Positions 5,129-8,088 of a DNA stretch of 8,088 bases are shown one piece after another. The position numbers and the translations under genes were made by a program. Under the pieces are notes generated by a model. That model worked only from the letters and a program-made list of their open reading frames with translations. It made no database searches and was not told the origin of the DNA. Position 1 is the first letter of the stretch. Each line of letters opens with the position of its first letter. Source of the DNA: Oscillospiraceae bacterium (GTDB lineage: Bacteria; Bacillota; Clostridia; Oscillospirales; Oscillospiraceae); contig JAJPXI010000167.1 in assembly GCA_021205585.1 (NCBI GenBank), positions 1 to 8,088 of the forward strand, read 5' to 3'.

Positions 5129-7690
5129 ATGCCTGCCTCTGAGAAAATACAGTGTGGATTTCCCGGCCTGGATCGGGCGCTGGACTCCATTCGCCTGGGG
5201 GACAACGTGGTCTGGCAGGTGTCCAGCGTGGAGGAGTTCCGGCGTCTGGCCCGTCCCTTCGTCCGCCAGGCCCTGGCTGACGGGCGGCAGGTGCTCTATA
5301 TCCGCTTCGCCCAGCACCCGCCCGTACTGGAGGACATGGCCGGGGTGGAGGTCTGCGCCTACGACCCGGACCAAGGCTTCGAGGCCTTCACCGTGGCCAT
5401 CCACGACAGGATTACCCAGGCGGGCCGGGAGGCCTTTTATGTGTTCGACTGCCTGTCCGAGCTGCAGTCGGTGTGGTACACCGATTTGATGATGGGGAAC
5501 TTTTTCCGGGTGACCTGTCCTTACCTGTTCGAGCTGGACACGGTGGCCTACTTTCCCCTGCTCCGGGGCCGTCACTCTTTCGACGCAGTGGCCCGCATCC
5601 GGGACACCACCCAACTGCTGCTGGACGTGTACGCCCAGGGGGAGACCATGTTCCTCCAGCCTTTGAAAGTGTGGAACCGCTACTCCGACCAGATGTTCCT
5701 GCCCTACGCCTACCGGCCGGAGCTGGACGACTTTACGGCGGTGGCCGGCGGGGTGGGCATGAGCCGGTTTTACCAGCTCAAGCAGAGCCTGAACGCCGAC
5801 GCCCAGGATCAGAATTACGACAGCTACGACCGGTTTTTCAGCCTGGCCCGCATGGATTTCGTCCGGGGGGCCTTCTCCCCGGAGACCGAGGAGCTGATGA
5901 TCGACAGCACCATGACCAAGGATCCCCGGCTGAAGGACATGGTCAAGCGGTACTTCGACCCCGGCGACTACTTCCAGCTCCGGGACAGGATGATCGGCAG
6001 CGGGGCCATCGGGGGCAAGGCCTGCGGGATGCTGCTGGCCCGGAAGATTGCCCAGGCGGAGGTGCCGGAGTTTTCCCAGTACAGCGAGCCCCACGACTCC
6101 TTTTATATCGGCTCCGACGTGTTTTACACCTACATCGTCTCCAACGGCTGCTGGCGTCAGCGCATCCGGCAGCGCACGCCGGAGGGCTATTTCGACGAGG
6201 CCGGGGCCCTGCGCCAGGCCCTACTGGAGGGGGAATTCCCCGCCCGCATCCGGGAGCAGCTTCAAAACGTGCTGGACTACTTCGGGCAAAGCCCTTTCAT
6301 CGTCCGCTCTTCCAGCTTTCTGGAGGACGGCTTCGGCAACGCCTTCGCGGGGAAATACGAGTCGGTGTTCTGCGTCAACCAGGGCAGCCCCCAGCAGCGG
6401 CTGGAGGCCTTCGAGCAGGCGGTGCGGGTGGTCTACGCCAGCACCATGAACCGCTCCGCCCTGGAGTACCGGCTCCAGCGGGGGCTGAGCGGGAAGGACG
6501 AGCAGATGGCCGTGCTGGTGCAGCGGGTATCCGGCTCCTACTTTGGCACCTGGTTCTTCCCCTGCGCCGCCGGGGTGGGGTACAGCCACAGCGCCTACCG
6601 CTGGCACCGGGATCTGGACCCGGACGCGGGGATGCTCCGCCTGGTCATGGGCTTGGGCACCCGGGCGGTGGATCGCACCGGCGGGGACTATCCCCGCCTG
6701 GCCAACCTGGACCGCCCGGCGGCCAGCGTGTACACCAGCGCCGCCGACAAGCACCGCTTCTCCCAGCGGGTGGTGGATGTGCTGGACTGCCAGGAAAACT
6801 GTCTGCGGGAACTGCCCCTGGAGCGGCTGCTGCCCGGCTTGCCCGCCTGGTACCGGCGCGCGGTGCTGGAGCGGGACGGGGAGGCCGAGGCCACCCTGCG
6901 CCAGCGGGGCCAGTCCCGCCAGGTGTGGTTCGCCAACTGCCAGGGTCTGCTGAAGAACAGCGATTTCACGAATTTGATGCGGAAAACCCTGAAAACCCTG
7001 GAGCGGGTTTACGGCAACCCGGTGGACATTGAGTACACCGTTAATGTGGACGAGGGCGGGGCCTTCGTGGTCAACCTGCTCCAGTGCCGCCCGCTGTATC
7101 AGGGCCGGGCGGGGGAGCGGGTGGACTGGGAAACCCTGCGGCTGTCCCAGACCCTGTTTGACCTGCGGGACTCCTCCATGGGCGCGTCGGGTTTCCGGCC
7201 CATCGGCCTGGTGGTTCGGGTGGACCCAAAGGGCTACTGCGCCTATCCGTACAGCAAAAAATCCACCGTGGCCGCAGCGGTGGGCGCGGTCAACTGCCTG
7301 GGCCGGGACAGGGGCCTGCTGCTGCTGGCTCCAGGCCGTCTGGGCACATCCTCCCCGGAGCTGGGGGTGCCCCTGTCCTTCGGGGAGATGTCCAACTTCT
7401 CCGTGGTCTGCGAAATTGCCGACCCCCAGGCCGGGTTTCAGCCGGAGTTGAGCTACGGCAGCCATATCTTCCAGGATTTAGTGGAGGCAGAGATTGCCTA
7501 CGGCGCGGTGTGGGGTAACAGCAAAACCGCCGTCTACCGCCCGGAGCTGCTGGAGCGGTGGGAGGACAGTTTCCCGACCCTGTGCCCCCAGTTCCAGGAA
7601 CTGTTCGGCCTGGTGCAGGTATTTGAAACCCCCGGCCTGGGCTACTGGCTGGACGCCTCCGGCGGCCGGGCGGTGTGCGGGCTGCGGTGA
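5129..7690 (+). CDS. PEP/pyruvate-binding (PPDK_N-type ATP-grasp) protein with degenerate KaiC/RecA-like N-domain
   Basis: An 853-residue soluble protein. Residues 8-195 look like a RecA/KaiC domain: FPGLDRAL opening, LGDNVVWQVSS where a P-loop would be, VLYIRFAQH, and a Walker B-like FYVFDCLSEL (103-112); the GxxGxGK(T/S) Walker A is absent. From about 285 comes the ATP-grasp domain shared by PEP synthase and pyruvate phosphate dikinase: GAIGGKACG (292-300), FIVRSSSFLEDGFGNAFAGKYES (390-412), QMAVLVQRV (459-467), MGLGTRAVDR (507-516), VDIEYTV (632-638) and LLQCRP (650-655). A further conserved block follows, GRLGTSSPELGVP (736-748) to LSYGSHIFQD (774-783). There is no TSGGxxSHAA phosphohistidine domain and no PEP-binding barrel, so it is not a full dikinase. 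It may be a kinase or ligase using the ATP-grasp site. Start ATG 5129 has an excellent GAGGAGGT (5115-5122) six bases upstream. Confidence 0.87.
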   Translation: MPASEKIQCGFPGLDRALDSIRLGDNVVWQVSSVEEFRRLARPFVRQALADGRQVLYIRFAQHPPVLEDMAGVEVCAYDPDQGFEAFTVAIHDRITQAGREAFYVFDCLSELQSVWYTDLMMGNFFRVTCPYLFELDTVAYFPLLRGRHSFDAVARIRDTTQLLLDVYAQGETMFLQPLKVWNRYSDQMFLPYAYRPELDDFTAVAGGVGMSRFYQLKQSLNADAQDQNYDSYDRFFSLARMDFVRGAFSPETEELMIDSTMTKDPRLKDMVKRYFDPGDYFQLRDRMIGSGAIGGKACGMLLARKIAQAEVPEFSQYSEPHDSFYIGSDVFYTYIVSNGCWRQRIRQRTPEGYFDEAGALRQALLEGEFPARIREQLQNVLDYFGQSPFIVRSSSFLEDGFGNAFAGKYESVFCVNQGSPQQRLEAFEQAVRVVYASTMNRSALEYRLQRGLSGKDEQMAVLVQRVSGSYFGTWFFPCAAGVGYSHSAYRWHRDLDPDAGMLRLVMGLGTRAVDRTGGDYPRLANLDRPAASVYTSAADKHRFSQRVVDVLDCQENCLRELPLERLLPGLPAWYRRAVLERDGEAEATLRQRGQSRQVWFANCQGLLKNSDFTNLMRKTLKTLERVYGNPVDIEYTVNVDEGGAFVVNLLQCRPLYQGRAGERVDWETLRLSQTLFDLRDSSMGASGFRPIGLVVRVDPKGYCAYPYSKKSTVAAAVGAVNCLGRDRGLLLLAPGRLGTSSPELGVPLSFGEMSNFSVVCEIADPQAGFQPELSYGSHIFQDLVEAEIAYGAVWGNSKTAVYRPELLERWEDSFPTLCPQFQELFGLVQVFETPGLGYWLDASGGRAVCGLR

Positions 7691-7705
7691 AGGAAACGTT
7701 GATTT

Positions 7706-7873
7706 CTAAGGAAGTGCTGATTAAATGCGCCTGCGGCGTATGGCAGAATCTTTTGGCCCAGGAACGCGTTGCAAAAGCTTGACATACATCAAGTATGCCT
7801 GCGCTTTTGCGCCTTTTCCTGAACCAAAATCTTCTGCCATCCGCTCTTGCCGACTTAATCAGCGCTTCCCTAA
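7706..7873. repeat. Long imperfect palindrome, MITE-like element (copy 1)
   Basis: The two halves are reverse complements with scattered mismatches: GGAAGTGCTGATTAA (7710-7724) against TTAATCAGCGCTTCC (7855-7869), ATGGCAGAAT (7740-7749) against CTTCTGCCAT (7831-7840), GCAAAAGC (7771-7778) against GCGCTTTTGC (7801-7810), and CATAC/GTATG (7783-7787/7793-7797) around a five-base loop. CTAA stands at both outer ends (7706-7709 and 7870-7873) and could be a target duplication. A second copy begins at 8044. No reading frame in it looks like a protein. It lies 15 bases after the operon's last stop, so its hairpin may also end or protect the transcript, although there is no T-run. The transposase that moved it, if any, is not in the window. 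Confidence 0.75.
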
Positions 7874-7932
7874 GGGCTGCGGCGCAGTGGAGGGAGGAAA
7901 TCAGGTGAAGTGAAAAAAATTTGGATTTTGGG

Positions 7933-7961
7933 TTGACTTTTTTGCTTCAAAGAGATAAAAT
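7933..7961 (+). promoter_or_regulatory. Sigma-A type promoter reading out of the window
   Basis: TTGACT (7933-7938) and TAAAAT (7956-7961) are separated by 17 bp and sit in an AT-rich island, like the promoter of the operon. Transcription would start near 7968. No gene begins in the remaining 120 bases, so it should serve a gene to the right of the window, or a small RNA containing the hairpin just downstream. Confidence 0.7.
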
Positions 7962-7982
7962 TTACACTGGTGGTAATTTTCG

Positions 7983-8032
7983 ATTTTGGCCAGGCGCGGG
8001 ACTCGGACGGCATCCCGCTTGGCTGCCAAAAT
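7983..8032 (+). other. Leader hairpin downstream of the second promoter
   Basis: ATTTTGGC (7983-7990) pairs perfectly with GCCAAAAT (8025-8032), and GCGGG (7996-8000) with CCCGC (8014-8018), leaving a 13-base loop and a poorly paired middle. It begins about 15 bases after the predicted transcription start. AATAAAGGG follows rather than a T-run, so it is not an intrinsic terminator for the plus strand. It may stabilise the 5' end of an mRNA, form part of a regulatory leader, or be a small RNA. I do not recognise a known riboswitch. Confidence 0.45.
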
Positions 8033-8043
8033 AAAGGGAACCT

Positions 8044-8088
8044 CTAAGGAAGCACTGATTAAATGCGCCTGCGGCGGCTGGCAATGAT
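8044..8088. repeat. MITE-like palindromic element, copy 2 (cut by window end)
   Basis: The sequence from CTAAGGAAG onward repeats the left arm of the element at 7706. Over the first 33 bases only two positions differ (GCACTG here, GTGCTG there), including the conserved GATTAAATGCGCCTGCGGCG segment, and similarity continues weakly to GGCA. The same CTAA precedes GGAAG in both copies. The remainder lies beyond the window. It is in the same orientation as copy 1 and about 340 bases away, inside the presumed leader of the next transcription unit. Confidence 0.75.

Noticed and set aside
5473..7032. 519-codon plus-strand frame inside the PPDK-like gene
   Set aside because: Arg/Pro/Gly-rich shadow translation; the overlapping frame carries clear ATP-grasp motifs.
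5129..7690. Annotation as phosphoenolpyruvate synthase or pyruvate phosphate dikinase
   Set aside because: Only the ATP-grasp domain is present; the phosphohistidine motif and PEP-binding barrel are missing.
7725..7913. 62-codon open frame after the operon
   Set aside because: It lies almost wholly within the palindromic repeat, has no ribosome binding site and no recognisable protein features.

Overview
The window carries one intact plus-strand operon of six genes (411-7690), flanked by two non-coding regions of about 400 bases. Coding DNA is strongly GC-rich with G/C at third positions, while the intergenic control regions are AT-rich and carry near-consensus sigma-A type promoters. With clear Shine-Dalgarno sites and the protein families present, this suggests a high-GC gut clostridium (Oscillospiraceae / Flavonifractor-Oscillibacter type). 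The taxonomic placement is inference from sequence character, not from a marker gene.

Left control region (1-410): a degraded palindromic repeat, then two short AT-rich palindromes about two helical turns apart, then a promoter (TTGACG, 17 bp, TATAAT). Its transcript should fold, essentially from its first base, into a perfect-looking intrinsic terminator (282-331). A second GC-rich hairpin follows before the first start codon. This looks like an attenuated operon.

Operon: (1) circularly permuted ATP-grasp ligase (COG2308 / DUF404-DUF407 type); (2) alpha-E domain protein (COG2307 / DUF403); (3) transglutaminase-like cysteine protease with an intact Cys-His-Asp triad; (4) zinc-dependent AspA/AstE-like deacylase with intact metal ligands; (5) a second AspA/AstE-like paralogue whose zinc ligands and catalytic Glu are lost; (6) an 853-residue protein with an N-terminal RecA/KaiC-like domain lacking its Walker A motif, fused to a PEP-synthase/PPDK-type ATP-grasp domain and a conserved C-terminal region, but with no phosphohistidine or PEP-binding barrel domain. 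Genes 1/2, 2/3 and 4/5 overlap; 3/4 and 5/6 are separated by 101 and 30 bases. No product has an obvious signal peptide or membrane segment, so a cytoplasmic system is likely.

The ATP-grasp / alpha-E / transglutaminase trio is a known conserved gene set, predicted by comparative genomics to make and process an unidentified peptide or amide-linked product. The less familiar part here is its coupling to an active/inactive deacylase pair and to a large ATP-grasp protein with a dead P-loop domain. A plausible model is amide bond formation (gene 1, perhaps gene 6), scaffolding (2, 5) and cleavage or trimming (3, 4); substrate and product are unknown.

Right region (7691-8088): no gene seen. It holds a roughly 160-bp imperfect palindrome resembling a MITE, a second promoter (TTGACT, 17 bp, TAAAAT) with a hairpin just downstream, and the start of a second copy of the same palindromic element running off the window.
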